A DNA stretch of 64,000 nucleotides from G963665495 sp963665495 (lineage in GTDB: Bacteria; Desulfobacterota; Desulfovibrionia; Desulfovibrionales; Desulfovibrionaceae): assembly GCA_963665495.1 (NCBI GenBank), contig OY762289.1, positions 372,001-436,000 of the forward strand, given 5' to 3'. The notes under the pieces were generated by a model, which was not told the DNA's origin, made no database searches, and saw only the letters and a list, made by a program, of their open reading frames with translations. This document shows positions 6,178 to 15,071 of this stretch, in pieces. Position 1 is the first letter of the stretch. Each line of letters begins with the position of its first letter. Both the position numbers and the translations under genes were made by a program.

Positions 6178-8445
6178 ATGGCCGGCAACGTACTCACTCC
6201 CAAGTACCGTTTCGAGTCTCAGGGATTGGACAAGGATACTTTCAGCGTTATCAAGTTCAACGGCAGCGAAGGCATCTCCCAACTCTACGCATTCGATATC
6301 TACCTCGTATCCAAACAAAACGAAATCGATCCGGCCGAGGTGTTGCGCAACAGGTGCACGTTCAGCATTCAGTGGGGGGAGGAGGAGCTTCCGTTTCACG
6401 GCCAGGCCGCCATGTTTTCAGAACTGCAGCAAATCGGAAAATATTACTGTTACCGCGCGGAGCTGGTTCCTCGTCTCTGGCGGCTGCACCTGACAAAACA
6501 GAACCAGTTTTTTCTGGACAAGCAGCCGGCCGATTTTCTCAAAGAGGTGCTTGAGCAAAACGAACTCTGCGAAAACGTGGATTTCGAATTCAGACTGCAG
6601 AACGAATACCGCGAGTGGGAATACGTCTGCCAGTATAACGAATCCTATTTCAATTTTTTCTCCCGCTGGCTGGAGCACTACGGTATCTATTACTATTTCG
6701 AGCAAAGCGCAGACAGGGAAAAGTGCATCATCACCGACACGAAGCTGGCGCATGACAGCATGCCCCAGGGGAAACTGCTCAAATACTCGGAGCAGTCCGG
6801 GCTGGACGGGACCTATCGCGAAGAGGTGATCAAAAATTTCAGGCTGAAACAATATCCGATGCCCAGGACCGTCAAGCTCAAAGACTACAATTACCGTACG
6901 CCCGATGTGAACATGGAGGTTTCCGCCATAGTTGATGCGGAGGGACGCGGCGAAGTGTACAGTTACGGCGAGCACTACAGGACGCCGACAGAGGGCAAAC
7001 GGCTGGCGGAAATCAGGGCACAGGAGGTGCGCAGCCGCGAGCGCGAATACCGGGGCAACAGCAACGTGCCTTTTCTGCGGTCCGGGTACCAGTTCGAACT
7101 CAGCCAGCATTTCCGCGAACGCTTCAATCAGGAATACGTCACCATAAAAGTGGACCATCAAGGCGCCCAGTCGGAGTACCTGGTCGATGGTCTGGGCCTG
7201 AATGTCACCGGAGACGGGCTGAATATTTCCTACGTCAATAATTTCATCGCCATCCCGGCGAATGTGCAGTTTCACCCCGAACGCAAGACACAGCCGCCGA
7301 AATTCACGGGCAGCATGAATGCCGTCATCGACGCCGAGGGCAACGGCGAATACGCCGAAGTGGACGATCAGGGGCGCTACAAGGTCGTGCTCCCCATGGA
7401 CTGCTCCAGCCGCGAAGACGGCAAGTCCTCGGCCTGGCTGCGTATGGCGCAACCCTACGTGGGTTCCAACCACGGCATGCATATGCCTCTGCACAAAGGT
7501 ACGGAGGTACTGATCATCTGCATCGACGGCAATCCGGACCGGCCCGTCATCGCCGCAGCCGTTCCCAATCCCAACACCCCCAGCGCCGTGACCAACGGCA
7601 ACCAGACCAAGTGCGTCATCACTTCCAGCGGACAGAACAAAATTCATATGCAGGACCAGGACGGCGCCCAGAATATCGTGCTGCAGTCCCCCCAGGCCAA
7701 CACCTGGATGCGTTTCGGCGCCCCCAACGACCCTCCCGCTTCTGCGGACGGTGAGGGTATTGACTTCGAATTCGGGGACTGGGAGGAACACTCCAAGGGC
7801 TGCCGCTGGTACACTGAAGGTTCCTACACAGGAGAAGTGGACGGCGATTACAAGATTAAAATCGGCTGTAATTCTACGACCATCACAGTTGGAAGCAGTT
7901 TGAGCGTTTTTGCCGGATTATCTGCGTCGTTCAAGTTGGCAGCAAATCTAAACGTGAGTGCGTCGATTGATGCCAATATTTCCTTGGGCGCCGGTTGTAA
8001 AGCAGCATTACTTTACTATGATTTCACAGCTGAAGTGAATAAAGCCACTGGGGATTTTCTACGGTTTTTTGGAGCCAAGACAAATATAGGCGTAGAAAAA
8101 ATGAATGTGGAAGGGGCTGTGACAAAATTGCAGACAGAAGTTTCTGAGATAAACGCTGTTCTTGCAAAGATTAACGCTACAAAAGAAGAAGTCAATGCAA
8201 TAAAAACTGAAGTCAATGAAAGAGAAGAAATAGTCATTGATAATTCAGATGAAGTTATTAACATGCATAATTCTATAATGAATGACTTAAATAAGCTTAT
8301 CGAGAATGAGATCAATATTACGAATATAAAGACAACGACGAGCACAAACAATACGGAAATAAATACGAACAAAACGGAATCTAATACCAATAAGACGGAT
8401 TCCGGTGTCAATTACGACGCGTTATACACTATCGTGAGTATTTGA
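6178..8445 (+). CDS. vgrG: VgrG spike protein 1, type VI secretion, with coiled-coil tail
   Basis: VgrG (TssI) forms the trimeric needle at the tip of the T6SS tube. Residues 1-370 are the gp27-like base, including the YICQYNES-type motif seen here as YVCQYNES. The gp5 OB-fold follows (GRYKVVLPMD near residue 398, GNPDRPVI near 449), then the beta-helix start. From about residue 550 a private tail begins: an Ala/Ser/Gly-rich beta-like stretch (SVFAGLSASFKLAANLNVSA), a coiled coil (about 640-700) and an Asn/Thr/Lys-rich end. DNA coding for the tail after about 8030 is much richer in AT than the core. It is the first gene of cassette 1. No effector domain is recognised. Confidence 0.95.
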   Translation: MAGNVLTPKYRFESQGLDKDTFSVIKFNGSEGISQLYAFDIYLVSKQNEIDPAEVLRNRCTFSIQWGEEELPFHGQAAMFSELQQIGKYYCYRAELVPRLWRLHLTKQNQFFLDKQPADFLKEVLEQNELCENVDFEFRLQNEYREWEYVCQYNESYFNFFSRWLEHYGIYYYFEQSADREKCIITDTKLAHDSMPQGKLLKYSEQSGLDGTYREEVIKNFRLKQYPMPRTVKLKDYNYRTPDVNMEVSAIVDAEGRGEVYSYGEHYRTPTEGKRLAEIRAQEVRSREREYRGNSNVPFLRSGYQFELSQHFRERFNQEYVTIKVDHQGAQSEYLVDGLGLNVTGDGLNISYVNNFIAIPANVQFHPERKTQPPKFTGSMNAVIDAEGNGEYAEVDDQGRYKVVLPMDCSSREDGKSSAWLRMAQPYVGSNHGMHMPLHKGTEVLIICIDGNPDRPVIAAAVPNPNTPSAVTNGNQTKCVITSSGQNKIHMQDQDGAQNIVLQSPQANTWMRFGAPNDPPASADGEGIDFEFGDWEEHSKGCRWYTEGSYTGEVDGDYKIKIGCNSTTITVGSSLSVFAGLSASFKLAANLNVSASIDANISLGAGCKAALLYYDFTAEVNKATGDFLRFFGAKTNIGVEKMNVEGAVTKLQTEVSEINAVLAKINATKEEVNAIKTEVNEREEIVIDNSDEVINMHNSIMNDLNKLIENEINITNIKTTTSTNNTEINTNKTESNTNKTDSGVNYDALYTIVSI

Positions 8446-8538
8446 TGCAAAGGAAGCCCGTTTTCTGTGAAAGAAAAATGCGGATGCGTCGCCGACTGAT
8501 TTTAGAACTGCAACCCTGCGGACCTGATAGCCACAGCC

Positions 8539-11500
8539 ATGAAAATATATAAAGACACGGACATCGGCCTGTTCATCCGTCCCTTTGGGGTAAAGGCAAA
8601 GCAGTATCTGGCCTGCAGTCCCATGTTGTATTTCGACCTCACGGCTCCGGACTCCCTGGGTACGGACCAGGAACTCTGGCGTGAGGTCGGCAAACAGATC
8701 CCCAAACCAGGTTTTTTGGACATGGGCATGCCCAAGCTGCGGGGGGAGTTTCTCCTGGCAGGGAAATGCCACGTGCCGCGTGGTAAACCAGCCATGGAAG
8801 CGGTCAGTGTCAGCGTCCGGGCCGGACAGGTCAGCAAAACCATCCATGTGCACGGCGATCGCTACTGGAAAAGCGGCCGTATCTCCCGTGCCGAACCCTT
8901 CCGGACAATAAGCCTGACCTGGAACAACGCCTTCGGAGGCAGGGAGTTCAAGCCGAACCCGTTGGGCAAGGGGATTGACCAGGTGATTGATCGGGAGGGC
9001 AAATGGCGTATTCCTCTCCCCAACCTGGAACTCCCAGACAGGTATATCGGCTCCACGGACGACCGCCCGGCTCCGGCCTGTTTTGACGCTTTGGGGGCGA
9101 TCTGGCCCCAGCGCAATCCCAATGCGGGGACTTTCGACGACCGCTGGAAATTCGAACGCTGGCCCGACCTGCCGGACGATTTCGATTACGAATATTTCAA
9201 CATGGCTTCCAAAGACCAGCGCCTGGAGGGTTTTTTTCAACCGCAGGACCCCATCTACATCGAAGGCATGCACCCGGACTTCCCCCAGATCACGTCTTCC
9301 CTGCCTCCGCACCGTGTCCGCTGTTTCTTGACGCGTAAAAGCAGCCTCAAAGAAGCGGATCCCGAAATAGTGTTTCACGAAGTGACCCTGCAAGCCGAGA
9401 CCCTGTGGCTGTTCCCGGAAATTTTGCGCGGCGTGCTGATCTTTCGCGGATCCTCCGAGGTGCTCGACGACGAATACCAGGATATTCAGAATATTTTTGT
9501 CTTCCGGGAAGATCTGGCGTCCGCTCCCGCATCCCTGGAAGAGAGCCGGGAAAAGCTCGCCAAATATTCCGACCGGACCGTGACCATTGATCCTGCGCCG
9601 CTGCTGGAGGCCAAAAAGAAACTTTCCAAGACCCTGAAATTCGCTCTGAATACCCCCAAGCAGGTGGAATACCTGCGTGAAAAGGCGCTGGGCAACGTCC
9701 CGGTCATGCCTCTGGATCTGGACAACATGGGCCAGAGGCAGAAAAAAATGATCGCAGAGGGGCTTGAGACCATCAACAGGGTTGAAAAGACCGCCCTGGC
9801 CATGCAGCAGAAACACGGCGCGCTTCCCTTCAATATGAAAACGTTCGCGAACAAGCGGGCTTCGCTTGAAAAATTGGATGAAAAAGTCACGGCCAAACTG
9901 GCGGGGGCCAAGAACAAACTGGCCGACCTCACGGCGGCCAAAGAAAAATACATGGATTTCGCCCGTCAGGGTGTCGAGGACAATGCAAATCTTCCGCCTG
10001 ATATGAAGGACAAGCTCAAGGACGCTTTTTCCGCACTTGGTCCCAAACAGCCGGAATCCCTCTGGCAGGCCCAGGCCTTTTCTTTTTTGGTGGAATGCAG
10101 GCGCAACCTGGAACACAACGAGCCCGTGCTGCGGGAACTCCAGCGGCTGGGGTACGACAGACGCACCATCCGGCGCGGCTGGCTGGGATTCAACCCCGAG
10201 CCCAGACGCGTGCAGTATAAGGAATGGGGCGCGGGCCGTGGCAAGGGCGCGTATATGTTTCCGTTGGGGGCCGGACTTGTCATTCCCTACTTCAAAAAGC
10301 GCGAAATCGAATTGCTGGCCATTCGTCCGGGCGCCACGGCGGAAGAGCTTGCGCCAGGCCTCGGACGCCTGGTGCCGGGTTCCAAATTAAGCTCTCGTTT
10401 TCTCCGGGCGGCTCAGCCAGGCGGCCCCATGCTGGTGACCACGGACATGCTGCAGGCCCTGCTGCTGGAACAGGAATTGGGGCATTTCTGTCACGTGCTC
10501 TCGTTGTTCGCCCCCAGAGACAAACCCGGTGATGAGGCTCTGGAAGCCCTGGACAAGGCCCCGGTGGTGCTGTTGGTGCTTTCGGCAGGCACAACGGCAA
10601 AGGAAATCGAGCACTGGAAAGGGAAATATCCGCAGATTCAGCCGCTGCTTCTGTCTCAGGGCAGGAACGTGCTGGAAGCCCACTTGCTCGGAGAAGAAGT
10701 CGATGCACTCATCATGGACGCGCTGCCGCCCGACCTGCGGAAAAAGCACGCCTTGCTGCAGGGAATTCCCGTAGACGGCTCTCCCAAAAAAGACAAAGGC
10801 GGCCTTGTTCCTCCGTTGCCGCAACTGGATCTGAAAACGGTCATCCCCGCCACTATTCAGGAAGTCCGGGAAAAATTGCAGAGCAAGGTCCTGTCGCCGG
10901 AAGAGGGGAAAAAGATGGTGCTGGACCAGGCACGCCAGATACTTTCCGGATCAAAGGTTGACCTGGACAAAATACTCAATAACGCTCCAGAAATACAGAA
11001 AAAAGGCCTCAATACTGTTGTTGAAGAGTTGATCGACACGGTGAAATCGCAAAAAAACACGCTGCAAAAACAGGGACTGCTCACTCCGGAAAGTGCGGCG
11101 AAATTCGACAAGCTTGATGCTTTTCTTCAGAAAAATCTGCAGATGGAAGACAAGGTCAACGACGCCAAAGCCAGAGTGGCCGCGGCAAAGGAAACCCACG
11201 CCAGGCTCAAAGCCGGCGAACTGCCGCCGGATATTGCGGCCAGATTCGCGGAGAACGGGTTTGATGCTTCCAAATTGCGCCGCCTTACCCGTCCGGAGGT
11301 GGAGGATTACCTCAAAAACGGACGCTCCTTTGCCGGTTGCAATCTGAGCGAGCTGGACCTGAGCCGTCTGGACTTCTGCGGCGCGGATCTTAGCTCTGCC
11401 AACCTGCGCAAAGCGGATTTCTCGCATGCGATTCTGGACAAAGCCGATCTTACGAAAAGCATGGCCCAGGAGGCATGTTTCAAAAACGCCTCGCTCAAAG

Positions 11501-12276
11501 AGGCAAGGCTGCACCGTACGCTGTTCAACAAGGCGGAGATGGAAAAAGCCGACCTCAGCGGCGCGGATTGCGAGCAGCCTTTGTTCAGCGACGCCAACCT
11601 CAAACAAGCCGACTTTTCCGATGCGAACCTGATGCAGGCCATTTTTGAAAGAAGCGTATTGGAAGGCTGCGTCTTTTCCGGCGCAACGCTGCAACTTGCA
11701 CTTTTTCTCAATGCCGACGCACAGGATACGCTATGGAAAGGAAGCATCTTTAAAAAATCGTTGTTGCGGGATTGTTGCCTTGACCGGGCCGATTTTTTTG
11801 AAGCCAAACTGGAGAGCGCGCAATTTATGACCTGCGCCGGGGAAGAAGTCAGCTTTCGCAACGCGGATTTCAGCCACGGGCGCATCGGAAGGAACAGCTG
11901 CTTTTCCGGGGCGGATTTCAGCAATGCCTTGCTCAGGGAAATCTGCTTTCGCGATTCCGATCTCTCCGGCGCCAAACTGGAAGGCATTGTGTTGGACGGT
12001 TCGCAAATTGAAGCCTGTGACCTGACGCGGACGAATTTTCGCAAAAGCTCGGCTAAAAAATGCCGCTTCAACAACAGCAACCTGGAAGCCGCCAACCTGC
12101 GCGGCATCAACCTGATGCACGGCTCGTTGCGCAAAGCCCGCCTGGTGAATACGGATTTGACGGGGTCCAACCTGTACGCGGTGAATTTTTACAAGGCTGT
12201 TTTCGGGAAAACCAGACTCGAACTCTGCAACCTCAAACGCTCGCTGCTTGAAGGGCGTACGGAGTTGTTGCCATGA
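8539..12276 (+). CDS. DUF2169 / primase-like / pentapeptide-repeat fusion, cassette 1
   Basis: A 1245-aa protein. Residues 1-310 are DUF2169, with family motifs GDRYW, LTWNNAFGG and NPLGKG; DUF2169 proteins act as adaptors or chaperones linking VgrG, PAAR-like tips and cargo in T6SS. Residues about 340-500 are helical/coiled coil. Residues about 512-735 resemble a DnaG-type primase with a Toprim fold but without catalytic residues: CRRNLEHNEP, GLVIPYF, then QALLLEQELG. Another helical part follows (about 760-900). From about 932 to the end there are pentapeptide repeats, A(D/N)LXX, forming a right-handed quadrilateral beta-helix. The stop overlaps the next gene (ATGA). No signal peptide or membrane segment is seen. 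Confidence 0.88.
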   Translation: MKIYKDTDIGLFIRPFGVKAKQYLACSPMLYFDLTAPDSLGTDQELWREVGKQIPKPGFLDMGMPKLRGEFLLAGKCHVPRGKPAMEAVSVSVRAGQVSKTIHVHGDRYWKSGRISRAEPFRTISLTWNNAFGGREFKPNPLGKGIDQVIDREGKWRIPLPNLELPDRYIGSTDDRPAPACFDALGAIWPQRNPNAGTFDDRWKFERWPDLPDDFDYEYFNMASKDQRLEGFFQPQDPIYIEGMHPDFPQITSSLPPHRVRCFLTRKSSLKEADPEIVFHEVTLQAETLWLFPEILRGVLIFRGSSEVLDDEYQDIQNIFVFREDLASAPASLEESREKLAKYSDRTVTIDPAPLLEAKKKLSKTLKFALNTPKQVEYLREKALGNVPVMPLDLDNMGQRQKKMIAEGLETINRVEKTALAMQQKHGALPFNMKTFANKRASLEKLDEKVTAKLAGAKNKLADLTAAKEKYMDFARQGVEDNANLPPDMKDKLKDAFSALGPKQPESLWQAQAFSFLVECRRNLEHNEPVLRELQRLGYDRRTIRRGWLGFNPEPRRVQYKEWGAGRGKGAYMFPLGAGLVIPYFKKREIELLAIRPGATAEELAPGLGRLVPGSKLSSRFLRAAQPGGPMLVTTDMLQALLLEQELGHFCHVLSLFAPRDKPGDEALEALDKAPVVLLVLSAGTTAKEIEHWKGKYPQIQPLLLSQGRNVLEAHLLGEEVDALIMDALPPDLRKKHALLQGIPVDGSPKKDKGGLVPPLPQLDLKTVIPATIQEVREKLQSKVLSPEEGKKMVLDQARQILSGSKVDLDKILNNAPEIQKKGLNTVVEELIDTVKSQKNTLQKQGLLTPESAAKFDKLDAFLQKNLQMEDKVNDAKARVAAAKETHARLKAGELPPDIAARFAENGFDASKLRRLTRPEVEDYLKNGRSFAGCNLSELDLSRLDFCGADLSSANLRKADFSHAILDKADLTKSMAQEACFKNASLKEARLHRTLFNKAEMEKADLSGADCEQPLFSDANLKQADFSDANLMQAIFERSVLEGCVFSGATLQLALFLNADAQDTLWKGSIFKKSLLRDCCLDRADFFEAKLESAQFMTCAGEEVSFRNADFSHGRIGRNSCFSGADFSNALLREICFRDSDLSGAKLEGIVLDGSQIEACDLTRTNFRKSSAKKCRFNNSNLEAANLRGINLMHGSLRKARLVNTDLTGSNLYAVNFYKAVFGKTRLELCNLKRSLLEGRTELLP

Positions 12277-13334
12277 CTCGTGAAGAACTGATGCAATACA
12301 TAGCTGCGTTCAAGCCCGTTACCGGTGCCAGCCTTGAGGGGTTGGATCTTTCCGGCATGAATTTTACCGGCGCCAGATTTGAAGATGTTTCCTTTGCCCG
12401 GGCGCGCCTGAACGGTGTTGTTTTCGGCAATGCGCATCTGAAAAACTGCGATTTTACGGAAGCTGATTTTGAAAATACCGAACTGCATAAAGTCAACCTC
12501 AGCGGCATGAACTTAAGCGGCGCGAATTTTCGCAACGCCCATATCATCTGGTCGCATATCATGGATGCGACTTGCACTGGCGCGGATTTCAGCGGCGCGC
12601 ATCTGGACCGTTCGCTGTTCAATGGAAGCGAATTCAATGGCGCGCTGTTTAAAGACGCAATCCTTTTTAAAAGCGTTTTTCGCGGCGCGGTGTTGGAGCA
12701 GACGGACTTTTGCGGAGCGCAGCTCGAGCGCGTCACCCTGTCCAATGCCGATCTTTCGACCGTAAATTTCAAGCAGACAAAGTTCCATAAAGTGCTTCTG
12801 GACGGCTGCACGCTGACCGGGCAGGATTTTTCGGGAGCGACGTTTCAGGTGGTTAATTGCATGAAGTCCACTATGGACGAAGTGAATTTTGAAAAAGCGG
12901 ACATTTGTTATTCCAACTTTCGCGAGACCAGCCTGAAAAAAGCCTGTTTTCTGCGGGCCAAAGGCACCAATTGCAATTTTTTCAAATCCGCATTGCAAGA
13001 AGCCGATTTCCGTGAGGCCGATGTCAGTCTGTCTTTGTTCATCGGTTGCCAGCTTCAGGACGCGGACCTGCAGGGGGCCAATCTCTTCCAATGCCGTTTC
13101 AACGAGGCCGTCTGCCAGCGAACGAATTTTGTGGACACTAACAGTTCCTACGCGGGATTTGAACATACGGACCTGACCCAGGCGGACTTTACCAGGGCGA
13201 ACATGAAAATGGCCAATATGCATTGCGCCATCCAGGACAAGACCAGATACGACCACGCCGACAGAATACTGCTGCGGGAAAAGGACGAAGACCTCGCGGA
13301 AGCCGAAAGCTGGCAACCGCCGGCTGGTGTTTAA
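12273..13334 (+). CDS. Pentapeptide-repeat protein, 353 aa, cassette 1
   Basis: Almost the whole 353-aa chain is made of pentapeptide repeats (LSGMNLSGANFRNAH, CTGADFSGAHLDRS), predicted to form one long quadrilateral beta-helix. A short N-terminal helix (MTREELMQYIAAF) caps it. The tail DEDLAEAESWQPP is conserved in the two other 353-aa paralogues. Translation is coupled to the DUF2169 fusion by an ATGA overlap, which suggests a complex between the two pentapeptide proteins. The role is unknown; some pentapeptide proteins mimic DNA, but nothing here shows that. Confidence 0.9.
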   Translation: MTREELMQYIAAFKPVTGASLEGLDLSGMNFTGARFEDVSFARARLNGVVFGNAHLKNCDFTEADFENTELHKVNLSGMNLSGANFRNAHIIWSHIMDATCTGADFSGAHLDRSLFNGSEFNGALFKDAILFKSVFRGAVLEQTDFCGAQLERVTLSNADLSTVNFKQTKFHKVLLDGCTLTGQDFSGATFQVVNCMKSTMDEVNFEKADICYSNFRETSLKKACFLRAKGTNCNFFKSALQEADFREADVSLSLFIGCQLQDADLQGANLFQCRFNEAVCQRTNFVDTNSSYAGFEHTDLTQADFTRANMKMANMHCAIQDKTRYDHADRILLREKDEDLAEAESWQPPAGV

Positions 13335-13471
13335 GGCATAGTATAATTGACAAGGAGCGGTTCCGGCGGCTTAAAAAAAACTTTGCAGATGCGCCGCAGC
13401 GACCAGTTTTGCGAGAGACCGGGCAGGCTTTTCCAACGGATCTGCCCTGGAACAAGAAAGGAGAATCGGAC

Positions 13472-14104
13472 ATGTCTCTGAATACGGCCATAACAAAACA
13501 GGCGCTTCAGCCCTGGATGGAATACGGCACCGTACTGCGTACGCAGCGCGATGGTTTCATCGTCGGAACGCAGGATGGGGAACTGGCATGCGAACAGGCT
13601 GTCGGTTGTGTGGTAGCCCCGCGTGCCGGAGACGTGGTGCTGCTTTCGTTGGATGCCCAGGGCACGGCCTTCATTCTTTCAGTTCTCAGCCGCGATACTC
13701 GGCAGGGACAGACTGAGCTGGACTTCACCGGAGACGTCACGTTGCGCGTACGGGAGGGAAATCTGAACCTCACCGCGGAAAAAACCGTGCAATGCGTGGG
13801 GGAACGTCTCGAAGTCTATGCTGAAAGCGGCGAGGCGACCGTTTCCAACCTTTCTTTTGTGGGTAAGGTGATTCAATGGCAGGCGAGAAAACTGCTTGCC
13901 GTGGTCGAAAGCGCGGATCAGATCTTCGGCCGACTCACGCAGCGCCTCCGCGAGTCGCAACGCTATGTGGAAGAGCATGAAGAGGTGCAGACCGGCAGCA
14001 CCCGGTATCTGGTGGAAGAAAACCTCACGATGCACGCCAAGAACGCCAACCATATTGCGGAAGAACTGGTAAAAATAGACGGCGAGCAGGTCCATCTGGG
14101 CTGA
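13472..14104 (+). CDS. DUF3540 domain protein, cassette 1
   Basis: A 210-aa DUF3540 protein, a family found beside vgrG, DUF2169 and DUF4150 genes. The N-terminal half is beta-rich (VLRTQRDGFIVGTQDGELACEQAVGC is split between strands; PRAGDVVLLSLD). The C-terminal half is helical and ends in KIDGEQVHLG, a C-terminus shared with both paralogues. The start at 13472 is set by AAAGGAG eight bases upstream; a frame reaching back to 13223 overlaps the pentapeptide gene and is an artefact. The function in the spike is unknown. The fold hints at an OB or small beta-barrel. Confidence 0.85.
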   Translation: MSLNTAITKQALQPWMEYGTVLRTQRDGFIVGTQDGELACEQAVGCVVAPRAGDVVLLSLDAQGTAFILSVLSRDTRQGQTELDFTGDVTLRVREGNLNLTAEKTVQCVGERLEVYAESGEATVSNLSFVGKVIQWQARKLLAVVESADQIFGRLTQRLRESQRYVEEHEEVQTGSTRYLVEENLTMHAKNANHIAEELVKIDGEQVHLG

Positions 14105-14118
14105 TAAAGGAGCAAGCT

Positions 14119-14523
14119 ATGTATGCGTTAAACTGCGGACTGGGTAATGACTATGCTTTCCCGGACACCTGTACCACGTACGTGGGCGTGGCGGCCACGC
14201 CCGTAACTTACCCCAACACCAATATGACGGCCACGAATTTTCCGAGCTGTACCTCGATTTTTATCGAGTGCTGTGCAGCCGTCAATTCCATGTCCTCGGG
14301 CACGCTGAGTTCCGGGGACGAGGCCGGAACCCTTCTGGGAACCGCGTCGGGTATGATTTGCGGGCAGACATCCTACATCGTCGGCTGCACGACCACCTTC
14401 TTCGAAGGCTCTTTGGCGCAACGGTTGACCAGCACCACCGGGCAGAACGGCAACGGCGCGACGGAAAACGCCGTAGGCTGCAACCTGGACGCCGGACAGT
14501 ATACCGTAATGACTTTGGGATAA
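14119..14523 (+). CDS. DUF4150 PAAR-like spike tip, cassette 1
   Basis: A 134-aa protein of the DUF4150 PAAR-like family, which caps VgrG and sharpens the T6SS spike. It shows the FPDTC-TTYVG opening, an internal Ser/Gly region and RLTSTTGQNGNG. Eight Cys residues are visible, fitting a metal-binding or disulfide-stabilised cone. It ends in TLG, and both paralogues also end in Leu-Gly. A strong AAAGGAG site precedes the ATG. It has no C-terminal toxin extension, so it is a bare tip and any effector must be a separate cargo. Confidence 0.9.
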   Translation: MYALNCGLGNDYAFPDTCTTYVGVAATPVTYPNTNMTATNFPSCTSIFIECCAAVNSMSSGTLSSGDEAGTLLGTASGMICGQTSYIVGCTTTFFEGSLAQRLTSTTGQNGNGATENAVGCNLDAGQYTVMTLG

Positions 14524-14536
14524 ATTGTTTAAAAAT

Positions 14537-14566
14537 CCGGTCACGGGGCCGTCCCCCCGTGACCGG
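14537..14566. terminator. Strong hairpin after cassette 1
   Basis: CCGGTCACGGGG (14537-14548) pairs perfectly with CCCCGTGACCGG (14555-14566). On the plus strand there is no T-run after it. On the minus strand ATTTTTAAAC follows. It lies 14 bases after the DUF4150 stop and probably ends the cassette 1 transcript. Confidence 0.55.
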
Positions 14567-15071
14567 GTATGCTGCAGCAGATTCGGAATTCTGGTAATGC
14601 GTTTTTTCCAAGTTGCAGCGCCGGGGAAAGACGATTCCTGCATGCCTTTTTCCGTCAATTGAGTTTGAAAGAGTTCGCTTTAACCGTTCGCATTTGATTC
14701 ACTTCCCAGATACTCCTTATATGTCATGGTGTTGCCATTCAAAGCAGAGGTAAATAATCCCCTCCAATGCAGGGCCAGTTATTTGTCCTGAGCCCGGTAC
14801 AGTGATCGCTTTTTCTCAGTTTTTTGTTGAACAAATTCAGTCATGTAATTTTGGGCATAATGGATAACAAAGGACGCCTTAAGTCTCTTTGTGTTGCATG
14901 TTGCTGTTATGCTGGTGAAAAAAATAACTTGCTTTATAATTGATTTTAAGAAAAATTAAGCAATAGTAAACCCGATTGGACTGAGATTTGTATAGCTTGT
15001 AAGACGCAAGGGTGTTTTTTGGGGGCAGCTTTGTGTTCGGGGATAGCTACGGCCTGTTTTTTGGAGTTTCA
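14567..15071. other. AT-rich non-coding stretch before the histidine kinase
   Basis: About 500 bp without a credible gene, AT-rich from 14820 to 15000. It should hold the kinase promoter, but I see no clear consensus pair. A TTGGAG precedes the kinase ATG. Confidence 0.5.

Noticed and set aside
6418..7791. Minus-strand open frame of 457 codons
   Set aside because: Antisense to vgrG1, no family features and no ribosome site.
8422..10116. Minus-strand open frame of 564 codons
   Set aside because: It is antisense to the DUF2169 fusion, which has clear family motifs. The frame is a by-product of GC-rich codon bias.
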